From Chloroflexi bacterium TSY (GTDB lineage Bacteria; Chloroflexota; Anaerolineae; Caldilineales; Caldilineaceae): a DNA stretch of 64,000 bases. Under the pieces are notes generated by a model, which had not been told where the DNA came from, did no database searches, and saw only the letters and a program-made list of their open reading frames with translations. The translations under genes were made by a program, and so were the position numbers. The stretch spans positions 186,001 to 250,000 of the forward strand of contig JAHBNG010000002.1 in assembly GCA_019217005.1 (NCBI GenBank), given 5' to 3'. Position 1 is the first letter of the stretch; each line of letters opens with the position of its first letter. Below are positions 38,162-47,362 of this stretch, one piece after another.

Positions 38162-38935
38162 TTACCGCTTCAAAATCCCGCCATTAATATCTAAGGTTGC
38201 ACCAGTAATATATGAAGCCATTGGCGATGCGAGAAAGAGAATGGGGTATGCTATCTCCTCTGGAGTTCCCAAACGACCGAGCGGGATCAGACCTTCCAGG
38301 TGTTGGCGCTGGTCTGTCGTCAGAAAATCTGGCCGAGTGTCGATCTGGCCCGGCGCAATTGCGTTGACAGTGATGCTGTCTGGAGCCAAGTCTCGGGCCA
38401 ACGTTTTGGTCATCGAGATCAGCCCACCCTTGGAAGCTGCATAGTGGGCACCACCCGAGACTCCACCCGTCTACGCACTTATCGAAGCGATGTTGATGAT
38501 CCGTCCGTGGCGCTGACGCTGCATAATGGGGGCAACAGCCCGACAGCAGAGATAAGCACCGGTCAGATTGACGTTCATGATGCGCTGCCACGCCACTGGA
38601 TCGATCTCATCAAACGAGCCGGGACTGACCAATCCCGCATTGTTGACGAGAATATCAACACGTCCCCAAGCTGCCATGACGCGATCAACAAGCTGGTTGA
38701 CCTGCGCCTCCTCTGCAACGTCGGTGGTGACGGCAAGCGCCGAATTGGGACGTTGATTGAGCAGCTCTTCACAGAGGGCAGTTAACGAATCAGATGATCG
38801 CGCCGCTAGTCCGACATTTGCACCTACGGCATGAAGCACCTGAGCAGTGGTTTTGCCAATCCCACGATTGGCACCCGTAATGATGACGACCTGATCGGTC
38901 AAGTCAAGAAGTTGATTTAGAGGTTGAAGCGACAT
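38162..38935 (-). pseudogene. SDR family oxidoreductase with an in-frame TAG
   Basis: The protein starts MSLQPLNQLLDLTDQ, has the cofactor motif TGANRGIGKTT, NNAG, and after the Ser in NIASIS an in-frame TAG replaces one codon at about residue 155. The frame then continues with TGGVSGGAHYAASKGGLIS (YAASK catalytic pair) to the end ILKR at 38162. The total would be about 257 residues, the normal SDR length. A single nonsense change or base-call error accounts for it. Confidence 0.85.
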
Positions 38936-39254
38936 GATGACCTTGATGAGGACTGGGTGTAAATAATTGGGCAGTTGGAGATTGAGAGATTAGAGATTAG
39001 GAGATTCGACTCGTGCAATCTCTAATTTCCACTCTCTCAGTCTCAGTAGATCCAAATTTGGCGTTTTTGGCGATTTTCAGTCGAGATTGCAGGGATTTTG
39101 GAGTCATTTATTCAGATTTCGGTTACAGAAAACAACCCATTTCATATCTGAAAATCGCCCAAATCTAACGCAAAAACTAGATATCGACCGGCAAATTTGT
39201 ATTTATGTCAACTGTTTAGCCAGAATTCTCTCTCAAAACCTGAAATTTGGATCT

Positions 39255-40832
39255 GCCCTGAAAAAAAGGGCAGCAAGAGAAGAGAGAGAGGGGTTAAAGG
39301 CCGCGTTGAATAAGAAGCGGGTCCAAGTTGACCCGCCAGAGTGGGTGGCGTCGTTGCCTGTGCCCAACGCAAATCAGTTGTAGTGAGCACCGTACTTAGG
39401 CGGTCGGTGCCAAGAAAACCTTGAAGCCGAGGGACTCGAGGGTTTTGAGTGCGCCGGCTTGTGCATGCTCCTTGCGTCGTTTGAGAAAGAAGTCGCCGCC
39501 GAGTTCTTCAAAGACGGCATCGGGCTTGTCGATGAGATGATAGACGATGGTCAAGATGGAATGGGCCACGGCAATAGCTGCCCGCTTGGCTCCGCGTCGT
39601 GCCTTGAGACGGTGGAACTGTGCGGCGAGATAGGTGTCCTTGGTGAGAGGCGGCCCGCCGCTTCAACGAGGGCGGTGACTAACCATTTCTGGCCTTTCGT
39701 CGGCGACCACTCTTGCGTTTGCCCGCCGATTCGTTGTTGCCAGGACAGACACAAGCCCAGGAGGCCAGTTTCTTAGCTGAGGGCCAGCTTTCGACCGAGG
39801 GACCGATCTCCGCCAGAATTATCTCGGCGACGACTCGCCCCACACCGGGAATGGCATCTAGGCGTGCGATGAGGTCAGCATGCGGAGCCATGAGGACCCC
39901 AATCTGTTGATTGAGGGCATCAATGCGTACATTCAGGTGATCGAGATGATGCAGAACTTCTTGCAGCATAAAACGATGATGAGGACGGACCAGTCCCGTC
40001 AACGCATCAACCAACTGGGGAATCTTGGCCCGCAGCCGCTTTTGTGCCAAGTCAGCCATGGCTTCTGGGTCCATCTCATCTGCAATCAGGGCCTCGATCA
40101 TCTGGCGTGCCGATACACCTTGGATGCTCGTGACCACCGATCCCAACTTGACGTTGGCATCTTCCAACACCTTATGCAGGCGATTGACTGCCGCACTCTT
40201 CTCTGCAAGAGACGCGTCCGATAGCGTCAGGTCTCGCAAGTCCCTTTGCTCCACATCTGGAATGAAACTGCGCTCCAGCAGTCCATAACTCATCAGTTTC
40301 GTGATCCAGGCCGCATCGCTCTCATCCGTCTTGCGACCAGGCACCTGTGCCAGATGGCGGGCATTCACAATCCAGACCTCAAAATGCTCATGCAACACAT
40401 TGTAGATCGGTTTCCAATACACACTCTCCATCGCCACATGCGTGATCCCATACGACGACAGCCACGACCTCAACCCTCCAACTCGACCGTCGTTGTCCCA
40501 AATCGCTTGCGCACCTGCTCCATCCTCCTGATTCATCTACCACACACGCCACTACCATCCGCTTGTGAACATCCAGGCCGCTGCACTTCGGAAACATCAC
40601 TTCCATCTTCCTTTCCTTTCGCAGCCGCTTATGTGTACCCGATTGTGAGCACAGTCTGCCCTGCGTGTTTCGTCCCGAGGAACGTCCACATCCCGTGGTG
40701 CGTCGGTGTACACCAATCTAGCTACTGAGCGTTCTTTACTTGACCACGGACCTTTCCCGATTTCTGTTCGGCGGCTGCCACCACACTTTAACACATTTTT
40801 CATCCCCTGTTGTGTTGGCTCACCGCATGTTT
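39255..40832 (-). mobile_element. IS110-family insertion sequence, decayed
   Basis: A 1578-bp insertion inside MITE 4, bounded by ATCT on both sides. The left edge has a small stem GCCCTGAAAAAAAGGGC. It carries one transposase gene on the minus strand with several frameshifts. Upstream of the transposase about 226 bp are non-coding (40607-40832), the position where IS110-group elements encode their bridge RNA. Confidence 0.8.
39396..40606 (-). pseudogene. IS110-type DEDD recombinase, multiple frameshifts
   Basis: The N-terminus MEVMFPKCSGLDVHKRMVVACV has the first catalytic Asp. The frame then slips near 40525-40535 and continues with YGITHVAMESVYWKPIYNVL, ARHLAQVPGRKTDESDAAW (DEDD acidic residues) and the Tnp_20 end DAIPGVGRVVAEIILAEIG and WACVCPGNNESAGKRKSG. 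Further slips after KSGR and near 39550-39660 precede the usual tail ending LESLGFKVFLAPTA. The MES motif lacks the Thr-Gly that normally follows it (MESTGVYW), an apparent 6-base deletion. Confidence 0.85.
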
Positions 40833-40840
40833 ATCTACTG

Positions 40841-41156
40841 AGACTATATTCGCACGGCTCGGGCCAAAGGCTTTAGCGAACGTATCGTCATCATACGCCA
40901 CGCCCTCAAGAATGCACTGATTCCCGTTGTGACGATTATTGGACTGCGGCTCGGGGCGCTACTTGGTGGATCAGTCGTCATCGAAATGGTCTTCGCCTGG
41001 CCAGGGCTAGGGCGTCTGCTGGTCGAGTCCATTGGTTTTCGCGACTTCCCAATGGTACAAGTTGGGATTCTGTTGCTCGCCTGTGGCTTTCTGCTTACCA
41101 ACTTGCTGGTAGACATTCTCTACGTCTACTTGGATCCGAGGATTCGCCATGGATGA
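40841..41156 (+). pseudogene. dppB: 3' half of an oligopeptide ABC permease (DppB type)
   Basis: The frame emerges directly from the MITE end with YIRTARAKGFSERIVIIRHALKNALIPVV, the DppB/OppB cytoplasmic loop, then the last two membrane segments and DPRIRHG. About 200 N-terminal residues are missing. Family members read LDYxRTARAKG here, so the breakpoint fits insertion at CTAGACTAT within that codon context. The stop overlaps the start of the next permease gene by 8 bases. Confidence 0.88.
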
Positions 41157-42093
41157 GCCGATGAGCACGACATCTGTTTCGCGTCCGAGCAAGCCAAGGA
41201 AAGTTGATAAGCCAGTCGAGAGAAACCAAGCTGTCGCCGTCTCATTGCGTAAACAAGCCCGCTGGCTCTATCTTCGGGAGTTGGCGCGTAGCCGTACCGC
41301 AATTATTGGCGCGCTCATTCTGCTGTTCTTTGTGCTGATTGCCATTTTTAGCCCCTTGATTGTACCGCATGATCCCTACAAGATCAATCCAGCCCAACGG
41401 CTCCAAACTCCGAGTGCAGAACATTGGATGGGGACGGATGAACTAGGGCGCGATCTGATGGCGCGCATGGGGCTGGGGGCCCGGTTTTCACTCCTGGTCG
41501 GCTTTAGTGCAACGTCACTTGGATTGAGCTTGGGGACGATACTGGGCATGATCGCTGGTTATGTAGGTGGGCGCGTGGGCGAAGTCATTATGCGTGCGAT
41601 GGATGTGCTGTTGGCTTTTCCGGGTTTTCTGCTCGCAATCACCATTGTTGCCATATTGGGGCCGGGATTGGTCAATGTCGTCATTGCCGTAGGCATTGAT
41701 ACCATCCCAACTTTTGCGCGACTGGCCTATGGGACAAGTTTGAGTATCAAAGAGAACGAGTATATTTTGGCGGCTCGTACCTTGGGCGTTCGTCCCATCA
41801 TCATTATCGGGCGACATCTATTTCCTAATATTGTTTCACCGCTGATTGTGCAATATACCCTGCGTGTCGCCACTGTGATCCTCCTGGCGGCTGGTCTTGG
41901 TTTCCTAGGATTAGGTGCCAAATCGCCAACGCCGGAGTGGGGCATTATGCTAGCTGATGCGCGTTCCTATATGCGCACAACGCCCCACGTGGCAATCTTT
42001 CCTGGGGTTGCGATTGCGCTCGTTGCTTTAAGTTTAAATCTGTTTGGAGACGGGCTGCGCGATGTGCTTGATCCGCGTCTGCGCAACCGCTAA
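41149..42093 (+). CDS. dppC: Oligopeptide ABC permease (DppC type)
   Basis: A 314-residue permease. After a charged N-terminus comes the OppC-N segment LARSRTAIIGALILLFFVLIAIFSP, then HWMGTDELGRDLMARMGLGARFSLLVG and the C-terminal LGLGAKSPTPEWGIMLADAR, all standard in DppC. An alternative start is the ATG at 41161. Its normal partner DppB is truncated upstream, so the transporter is probably non-functional unless another DppB substitutes. ATPase subunits DppD/F are not present nearby. Confidence 0.93.
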   Translation: MDEPMSTTSVSRPSKPRKVDKPVERNQAVAVSLRKQARWLYLRELARSRTAIIGALILLFFVLIAIFSPLIVPHDPYKINPAQRLQTPSAEHWMGTDELGRDLMARMGLGARFSLLVGFSATSLGLSLGTILGMIAGYVGGRVGEVIMRAMDVLLAFPGFLLAITIVAILGPGLVNVVIAVGIDTIPTFARLAYGTSLSIKENEYILAARTLGVRPIIIIGRHLFPNIVSPLIVQYTLRVATVILLAAGLGFLGLGAKSPTPEWGIMLADARSYMRTTPHVAIFPGVAIALVALSLNLFGDGLRDVLDPRLRNR

Positions 42094-42197
42094 ATAAGCC
42101 AAGTTGCAGGTGGCAAGGTTGCGGGTCGTCATCTTGCCACCGATAACCCTATACATATCCAACTTGTATCAAATTTCAACCACAAGGAGAAACGTAA
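42094..42197. promoter_or_regulatory. Intergenic hairpin between dppC and the binding-protein gene
   Basis: GGTGGCAAG (42109-42117) pairs with CTTGCCACC (42133-42141) over a 15-nt loop. It could act as a partial terminator or mRNA stabiliser that lets the binding protein be made at a different level from the permeases. A good ribosome site AAGGAG precedes the next ATG. Confidence 0.5.
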
Positions 42198-43811
42198 ATG
42201 ATCCAAAAGCTGACGTCTTGTCGAGCTGTTAAATTGAACATGCTCATTGGTATTCTGCTCGCTCTAGCTCTAATATTAACGGCCTGTCCGGCTGCAGGGC
42301 CTTCGTCGAGTGCTCCTGCTGGGGACGATGGTACAATGGCCGAGGAAAGCATGGATGATCAGTCCCTCGTTGTTGCTTCGACCTTTGCCGAGACGACCTT
42401 CGATCCTCACTTCATGTTGAGAACCGATGGTGCAGGTGTTGCCCTGCTTACCTTTGAGACGCTGGTCGAGTTCAATGAAGAGATGGAGATCGTACCGCTT
42501 TTGGCCGAATCTTGGGAAGTGGACGAAGAGGGCCGGACGTGGACCTTCAACCTGCGTCAAGGTGTCACCTTTCACGATGGGACATCCTTTAATGCAGAGG
42601 CTGTGAAAGCGACGTGGGAGCGCTTCCTGGATCCAGACGTTGGGGCCAAGGATACGCGGCGCTTGGCCCCGATTTTGGAGAGTTTGGACGTGGTAGACGA
42701 ACATACGATCAACCTCACGACTTTTGATCCCTATCCCGAACTGTTAACCAACTTGACCGATGTGCATACAGCAATCATCAGCCCAACGGCAGCCGAAAAG
42801 TACGCTCCAGCCGATTTTGGTCACGAAGAGCCTGCGGGGACTGGTCCTTTCAAGTTCGATCAGTGGGTGAGCGCAGATCAGTTTGAATTGGTGCGCAATG
42901 ACGAGTACTGGGGAGACAAGGATATTAAGGCTGATCGTGTTATCTTCCGCACCATTCCAGAATCTGCCTCGTTGGTCGCAGCCCTAGAAGCAGGTGAGAT
43001 CGATGTCGCAATTGGCATTCCTGCAGAAGAGGCGGTGCGCCTTCAGGAAAATGCTAACTTGAGCGTGGGAACCTACGAAGCATTTCGCACCTTTATGGCG
43101 AGCATGTTGATCACTGTTCCGCCCTTTGATGATGTGCGAGTGCGCCATGCCCTCAACTATGCCGTTGATAAAGAAGCGCTCACCGAATTTGTGATGGCTG
43201 GCTTTGCCAAACCAACCGAAACCGTTCTCTTTCCCGGATGGCCCTACCGCGTCGCGCAAGAGCCTTATGCATATGATCCAGACAAAGCAAGAGAATTGCT
43301 CGCCGAGGCAGGCTATCCCGATGGTTTTGAGACAACACTTGCCTTTACACCCCAATGGGATAAAGGGAAAGAGATGGCAGAGACCATTGCAGCCTATCTG
43401 CAAGATGTAGGCGTCACCGCAGAGCTACTGTCGATGGAAGCAGCCGTCCTCTCCGAATTCTATCGTGATACGGCTGAGGTACCAGACCGTCGCATCTTCA
43501 TGGTCCGCAAATCGGCCTTTGGCGTTGACTTCAATCTGACTCGTCTCTTTACCACCGCATCGTTTGATGACGATAACCGCGAGCGCTACTTTAACCAAGA
43601 TGTCGAAGATCTATTGGCCGAAGCACGCTTCTCTTTTGATGAAGAGTTGAGAGCCAAGAATTATGCCGAGGTTCAACGCATTGTCTGGGAAGATGCACCC
43701 GAGATTTTCCTCTTTACGACAACCCCAGCCTTTGCCACGCAGGCCGATATAAGTGGTCTTTGGTTCCGCACAGATGGTGTGCCAACATTGGCGGAGGTTG
43801 GAAGAGAATAG
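42198..43811 (+). CDS. dppA: Peptide-type ABC substrate-binding lipoprotein (family 5 SBP)
   Basis: A 537-residue DppA/OppA-type protein. The signal ends in the lipobox LILTACPAAG with a Ser/Pro/Ala linker. Core motifs are LLAESWEVDEEGRTWTFNLR, GVTFHDGTSFNAEAVKATWER and the late ARELLAEAGYPDGFE segment. Ligands in this family include peptides, nickel, and oligosaccharides. The enolase-superfamily gene follows about 150 bp later, so a small sugar acid or amino acid derivative is also possible. Confidence 0.92.
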   Translation: MIQKLTSCRAVKLNMLIGILLALALILTACPAAGPSSSAPAGDDGTMAEESMDDQSLVVASTFAETTFDPHFMLRTDGAGVALLTFETLVEFNEEMEIVPLLAESWEVDEEGRTWTFNLRQGVTFHDGTSFNAEAVKATWERFLDPDVGAKDTRRLAPILESLDVVDEHTINLTTFDPYPELLTNLTDVHTAIISPTAAEKYAPADFGHEEPAGTGPFKFDQWVSADQFELVRNDEYWGDKDIKADRVIFRTIPESASLVAALEAGEIDVAIGIPAEEAVRLQENANLSVGTYEAFRTFMASMLITVPPFDDVRVRHALNYAVDKEALTEFVMAGFAKPTETVLFPGWPYRVAQEPYAYDPDKARELLAEAGYPDGFETTLAFTPQWDKGKEMAETIAAYLQDVGVTAELLSMEAAVLSEFYRDTAEVPDRRIFMVRKSAFGVDFNLTRLFTTASFDDDNRERYFNQDVEDLLAEARFSFDEELRAKNYAEVQRIVWEDAPEIFLFTTTPAFATQADISGLWFRTDGVPTLAEVGRE

Positions 43812-43957
43812 TGGAGAGTGAATAGTGGATGGCTCCGCGCCGGTCACTATCTGTCACAATATGCAGGTGGTATCCCAAATTGTGTGTAAAATCGTTTTTC
43901 TCTGACTGGCCAATTCTCTTCTACACGATTTGCGGTCTACTGAATATCAATTCATCT

Positions 43958-45064
43958 ATGAAAATCAAAGACCTATCCGTCACATTGCTCGTCGTACCGT
44001 TGGCCAAGACCTTCAAGGGCAGTAACTATTCCGTCAGTCAACGCTGTACAATTTTGGTGCGAGTTGAGACAGACGAAGGCATTGTTGGTGAAGCCTACTC
44101 GGGCGACGAGCGTGTCTTTTATCGGGATGAACGCGATCTGATCATGGGTCCCTATCGAGATGCCATTATTGGTGAAGATCTCTTTGCCACCGAGCGTATT
44201 TGGGCAAAACTCTTTACGCTTACGAGTCATGTACGCAATAAACTTGTGGCAATTCGTGCGCTCTCTGCCGTGGACATCGCTCTATGGGACACCATCGGCA
44301 AAGCGCTAAAGACGCCCCTTTACAAGTTGCTCGGTGCGGCGAAGAACGAGTTGCCCGTCGTTGGTTATACGTATGGTGAAGCGGAAAAGACGCCGGAAAT
44401 GGTCGCAGATGAAGTGATGCAACAGCTGGAGTGGGGGTATGCGGGTACGAAGCTAAAAGTTGGGCGGGCGGATATGAATGAGGACATTCGGCGTGTTTAC
44501 GCTATCCGACAGACCGTTGGTGATCAAGCCATGATTGCTTGCGACGCCAACCGCGCCTGGACACCCAATGAAGCCATCCGCTTTGCGAGGTCTGTGGAAG
44601 AGTATGACATTGCCTGGTTGGAAGAACCAACCCAGTGGAACAATCAAGTCCAGGGGATGCACACTGTGCGCGGAGCGACATCGATCCCTGTTGCCGCTGG
44701 GCAGAGCGAGCTGAGCGGCTTTGCTTGCATGCAACTAATGCAGCACGGATCTGTCGATATGATCAATGCAGATGCCTCATACATCGGCGGTATTACGGAA
44801 TGGAAGCGGATGGCGGCCGCGGCTTCCTTTATGGACGTACAGATGATCCACCATGAGGAGCCACAGACCGCACTCCATCTTCTGACCTCGGTGTCTCACT
44901 CTTATTGTGCTGAGCTTTTTTCTGATCCAGTACGTGACCCAATTTGGCACCAGATGTATGTCGACCATCCGCCTGTACACAATGGCAAGATCTGCCCACC
45001 CGATCGACCGGGGTTGGGTATTCAGATCGATCGCAGTTTTGTTGAGAAATATACGATAGATTAA
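43958..45064 (+). CDS. Enolase superfamily protein (mandelate racemase/muconate lactonizing type)
   Basis: A 368-residue protein when started at the ATG at 43958 (MKIKDLSVTLLVVPL); the frame is open upstream, but that part lacks family similarity. Visible catalytic residues: the KxK pair Lys165/Lys167 in TKLKVGR, metal ligands Asp196 in CDANRAW and Glu222 in LEEPTQ. The third ligand position, usually Gly-Glu, reads AAGQSEL, so Gln249 or the nearby Glu251 must serve. His298 and His299 lie in MIHHEEPQ. Likely a sugar-acid dehydratase or epimerase. Confidence 0.87.
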   Translation: MKIKDLSVTLLVVPLAKTFKGSNYSVSQRCTILVRVETDEGIVGEAYSGDERVFYRDERDLIMGPYRDAIIGEDLFATERIWAKLFTLTSHVRNKLVAIRALSAVDIALWDTIGKALKTPLYKLLGAAKNELPVVGYTYGEAEKTPEMVADEVMQQLEWGYAGTKLKVGRADMNEDIRRVYAIRQTVGDQAMIACDANRAWTPNEAIRFARSVEEYDIAWLEEPTQWNNQVQGMHTVRGATSIPVAAGQSELSGFACMQLMQHGSVDMINADASYIGGITEWKRMAAAASFMDVQMIHHEEPQTALHLLTSVSHSYCAELFSDPVRDPIWHQMYVDHPPVHNGKICPPDRPGLGIQIDRSFVEKYTID

Positions 45065-45067
45065 ATT

Positions 45068-46212
45068 ATGAATAGAAATTCAAACAATCAACTTCACATC
45101 GTTGTCGTGGGCGCAGGCATTTTGGGGGCATCGATCGCATTTCATCTTACGTTACGCGGCGCACAAGTCACGATTGTGGACGCATTGAGCCAGGCAAGGG
45201 AACGACCCGAATCTCCTTTGCCTGGCTCAATGCGTTTAGCAAAGACCCCTTTCACTATCATGACCTAAATCGTCGTTCCATGGAGATGTGGGTGCGTTTC
45301 GCCAGACGGATAGGCGCTGAGCCGGCGATTACGTGGGGCGGGGAATTGCAGTGGGTGACAACAGAGAGTGAAGCCGAAATGCTCGCTCAACGAGTCAAAA
45401 CCGTGCAGGCATGGGGATACCCAACTCGAATGGTGGATGCTGCTGACATCAAGCAGTTGGAGCCAGATTTACGGCTTGATCGGATGAGAGCAGCAGCATA
45501 TTCTGACATTGAAGGCCATGTCGACACACAACAGGTGGTGCGGGCGTGTATGGCGACACTTGGTGAACTGGGGGTCGAAATCTGTACGCGCACACCAGTG
45601 ACCGATCTTTCGCTGGTGACTTCTGAGACAGGCAGCGCTATGATCGAGGCTGTGCAGATCGGTGACACCACCATTCCCTGTGATGGGGTTGTCTTGGCCG
45701 GAGGGGCGGATATGCCAGAACTGGCAACGATGGCGGGTATCGATCTTCCCGTCTATCATACATTTGGCGCTACCATCCTGACCGAACCCATCGCACCTCT
45801 CTTCAAGACCATTGCTGTTTTTCACCCCATTAGAGATACAAAAGAGCGCGTCAACTTTCGTCAGTTTCAGGATGGCACAGTAATGGTCCAAGGGGGTGCG
45901 GCTAATAATAAAGAAACAGGGGATCGGGGTCAGACCGATGAGGAAATCGAGGAGATCTTGGGCGACGCCGCCGCGATTTTACCAGCATTAGAGGGCGTCA
46001 AGATCAAAGCTGTTCAACGTGGACGTCGACCGATACCCCAGGATGGTCATCCCATCATTGGCTTCTCGGAATCAGTCCCCAATCTCTATCTTGCCACCAC
46101 TCACAGTGGCATTACCCTTGCACCGATCATCGGTGAACTGGCGGCCATCGAAATAGTTGATGGAACAAGTGTCGAGCTATTTTCTCCGTTCCGTCCAGCT
46201 CGTTTTGCATAA
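45068..46212 (+). pseudogene. FAD-dependent oxidoreductase (DAO family), frameshifted
   Basis: The first frame has the FAD-binding motif VVVGAGILGASIAFHLTLRG. Near 45183-45187 the frame slips by one base; the continuing frame reads EPGKGTTRISFAWLNAFSKD and then MWVRFARRIGAEPAI through to HSGITLAPIIGELAA at the end, a glycine-oxidase/sarcosine-oxidase-like pattern. The total would be about 380 residues. The slip may be a real mutation or a sequence error. It starts 3 bp after the enolase-superfamily gene. Confidence 0.85.
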
Positions 46213-46378
46213 ATGGCAACCTACCGAAAATTCTCTTCGTCCGCCACACGTTATATTCTTTGGCAAGGTTCAATTATGGGCATAAACAGTCATTCGATGT
46301 TGTCTGAATTCGTTGTAGTCTTTATGCCGCTCGCAAACCGTTAACTTTATTTGACTGTTAAAACCATGCCCATTCTTT

Positions 46379-46675
46379 CTATGTGCTAGCCGAGGTTTGT
46401 GGTACCTGGTTCCGTACTTGCGCTTCCATATATAATCGTAGAACTGCATTCATACGTGTCTGATAACCCGGTCCCTGTGCCTTAAACCAATCCAGCACGT
46501 CGGCATCAATGCGGATTGAAATCATAGGCTTATTCTTGGGCAGACGTAACTCACCTTTAGCAAAAAACTCGTCATCCAATGGTGAGATATCGCTGGTATC
46601 TATTTCATCATCGGTCATAGCTTCGAGCCTAGCCCAATCTGTTTTTGAGTTCTTGTTCAAATCTTTTTCGTTCAT
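46379..46675 (-). CDS. brnA: BrnA-type antitoxin
   Basis: A 98-residue antitoxin. The C-terminal ribbon-helix-helix-like part ISIRIDADVLDWFKAQGPGY with QTRMNAVLRLYMEAQ is diagnostic of the BrnA family, and the N-terminal half is acidic, where it wraps the toxin. The gene overlaps the 3' end of the toxin gene by 47 bases, as in BrnTA operons. It should bind the promoter upstream of brnT and repress the pair. Confidence 0.88.
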   Translation of the reverse strand: MNEKDLNKNSKTDWARLEAMTDDEIDTSDISPLDDEFFAKGELRLPKNKPMISIRIDADVLDWFKAQGPGYQTRMNAVLRLYMEAQVRNQVPQTSAST

Positions 46676-46916
46676 GTCGCAATGCCTTTCTGGCCGAAAT
46701 CACGCGAATTGTATCACCATCGATTTCTACATAAACTACAATCACTACGTTATTGATGAGATAACCAGTACCTTTTCAGCGTACCTCACCATAATCCTCT
46801 CGAACATCTAACTGCACAATCATGGGACCATCAAAAATACGATAAACGTCAGCAAAATCGATTCCGTGCTTGTTGACGTTCGTGAAATTTTTATTCTCAT
46901 CCCATTCAAAGTTCAT
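46629..46916 (-). pseudogene. brnT: BrnT-type ribonuclease toxin with an in-frame TGA
   Basis: The minus strand encodes MNFEWDENKNFTNVNKHGID and later LINNVVIVVYVEIDGDTIRVISARKALRHER, matching BrnT, a RelE-like RNase. Codon 47 is TGA (46776-46778), in VR*KGTGYL, where BrnT homologues usually have Trp (TGG). A single G-to-A change would therefore disable the toxin while its antitoxin stays intact. The stop TAG is at 46629-46631. Confidence 0.85.
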
Positions 46917-47362
46917 AATACGCCTGTATATACATTTTGTCAATATCTTCGACTAGCTTTTCTATATGTCCGCTCCTTATGGAGAAGTTACTTAAACTAC
47001 GTACTTTCGCAGCATTTTTACTCTGGCAGAATTGTGGACGAAAGTACGAAGTTTAAATAATGTGACTATTAGCGTATCTAGATTTGTTTACTTGCGCAAA
47101 TTTCGCGATAGCTCCAAGATGAGTCAATAAATTCGATCCTCTGACGTCTCGCTCCTCTGTTATATACAGATCTTCCCGGTCACGTTTTAGTCACGTTTAT
47201 ATGTTATACTGAATTTTATTATCATTTCATCGAAGCAATCATCATCACCTCTTTACTTTACTGGGCACGGCCGTAAATTTAAAATAAATTTGTCGTCTCC
47301 ACTTAACGAAAACTGTTCGAATTTATTTTAAGTTTATCAGCTCGTGCGGCCTATATTCAGTC
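46917..47362. promoter_or_regulatory. AT-rich 446-bp gap with two long inverted repeats
   Basis: First repeat: TTAAACTACGTACTTTCG (46992-47009) with CGAAAGTACGAAGTTTAA (47039-47056), 18-bp stem with one mismatch, loop 29 nt. Second repeat: 47274-47292 with 47318-47336, a 19-bp stem rich in A and T with two mismatches, 27 bp upstream of the cytolysin-like gene start. The second may be a regulatory hairpin or operator for that gene. The region is more AT-rich than its surroundings, which suggests acquisition. No gene is seen. Confidence 0.55.

Larger units (their letters stand above)
39044..40840 (-). mobile_element. MITE copy 4, split by an IS110-type element
   Basis: The left 211 bp of the MITE are at 39044-39254 and the last bases ATCTACTG at 40833-40840. 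The IS110-type element lies between them with ATCT on both sides. Orientation is opposite to copies 1-3. Unlike all other copies, its flanks do not match directly: AGTCT on the left (39039-39043), AGACT on the right (40841-40845). These are reverse complements, as expected after recombination between two copies. Confidence 0.85.

Noticed and set aside
46776..46778. Recoding of TGA as tryptophan, suggested by the BrnT codon
   Set aside because: TGA is used as a normal stop in several intact genes here (for example HyuA and the aldolase region), and other broken genes have TAG or TAA, so a general recoding is not supported.
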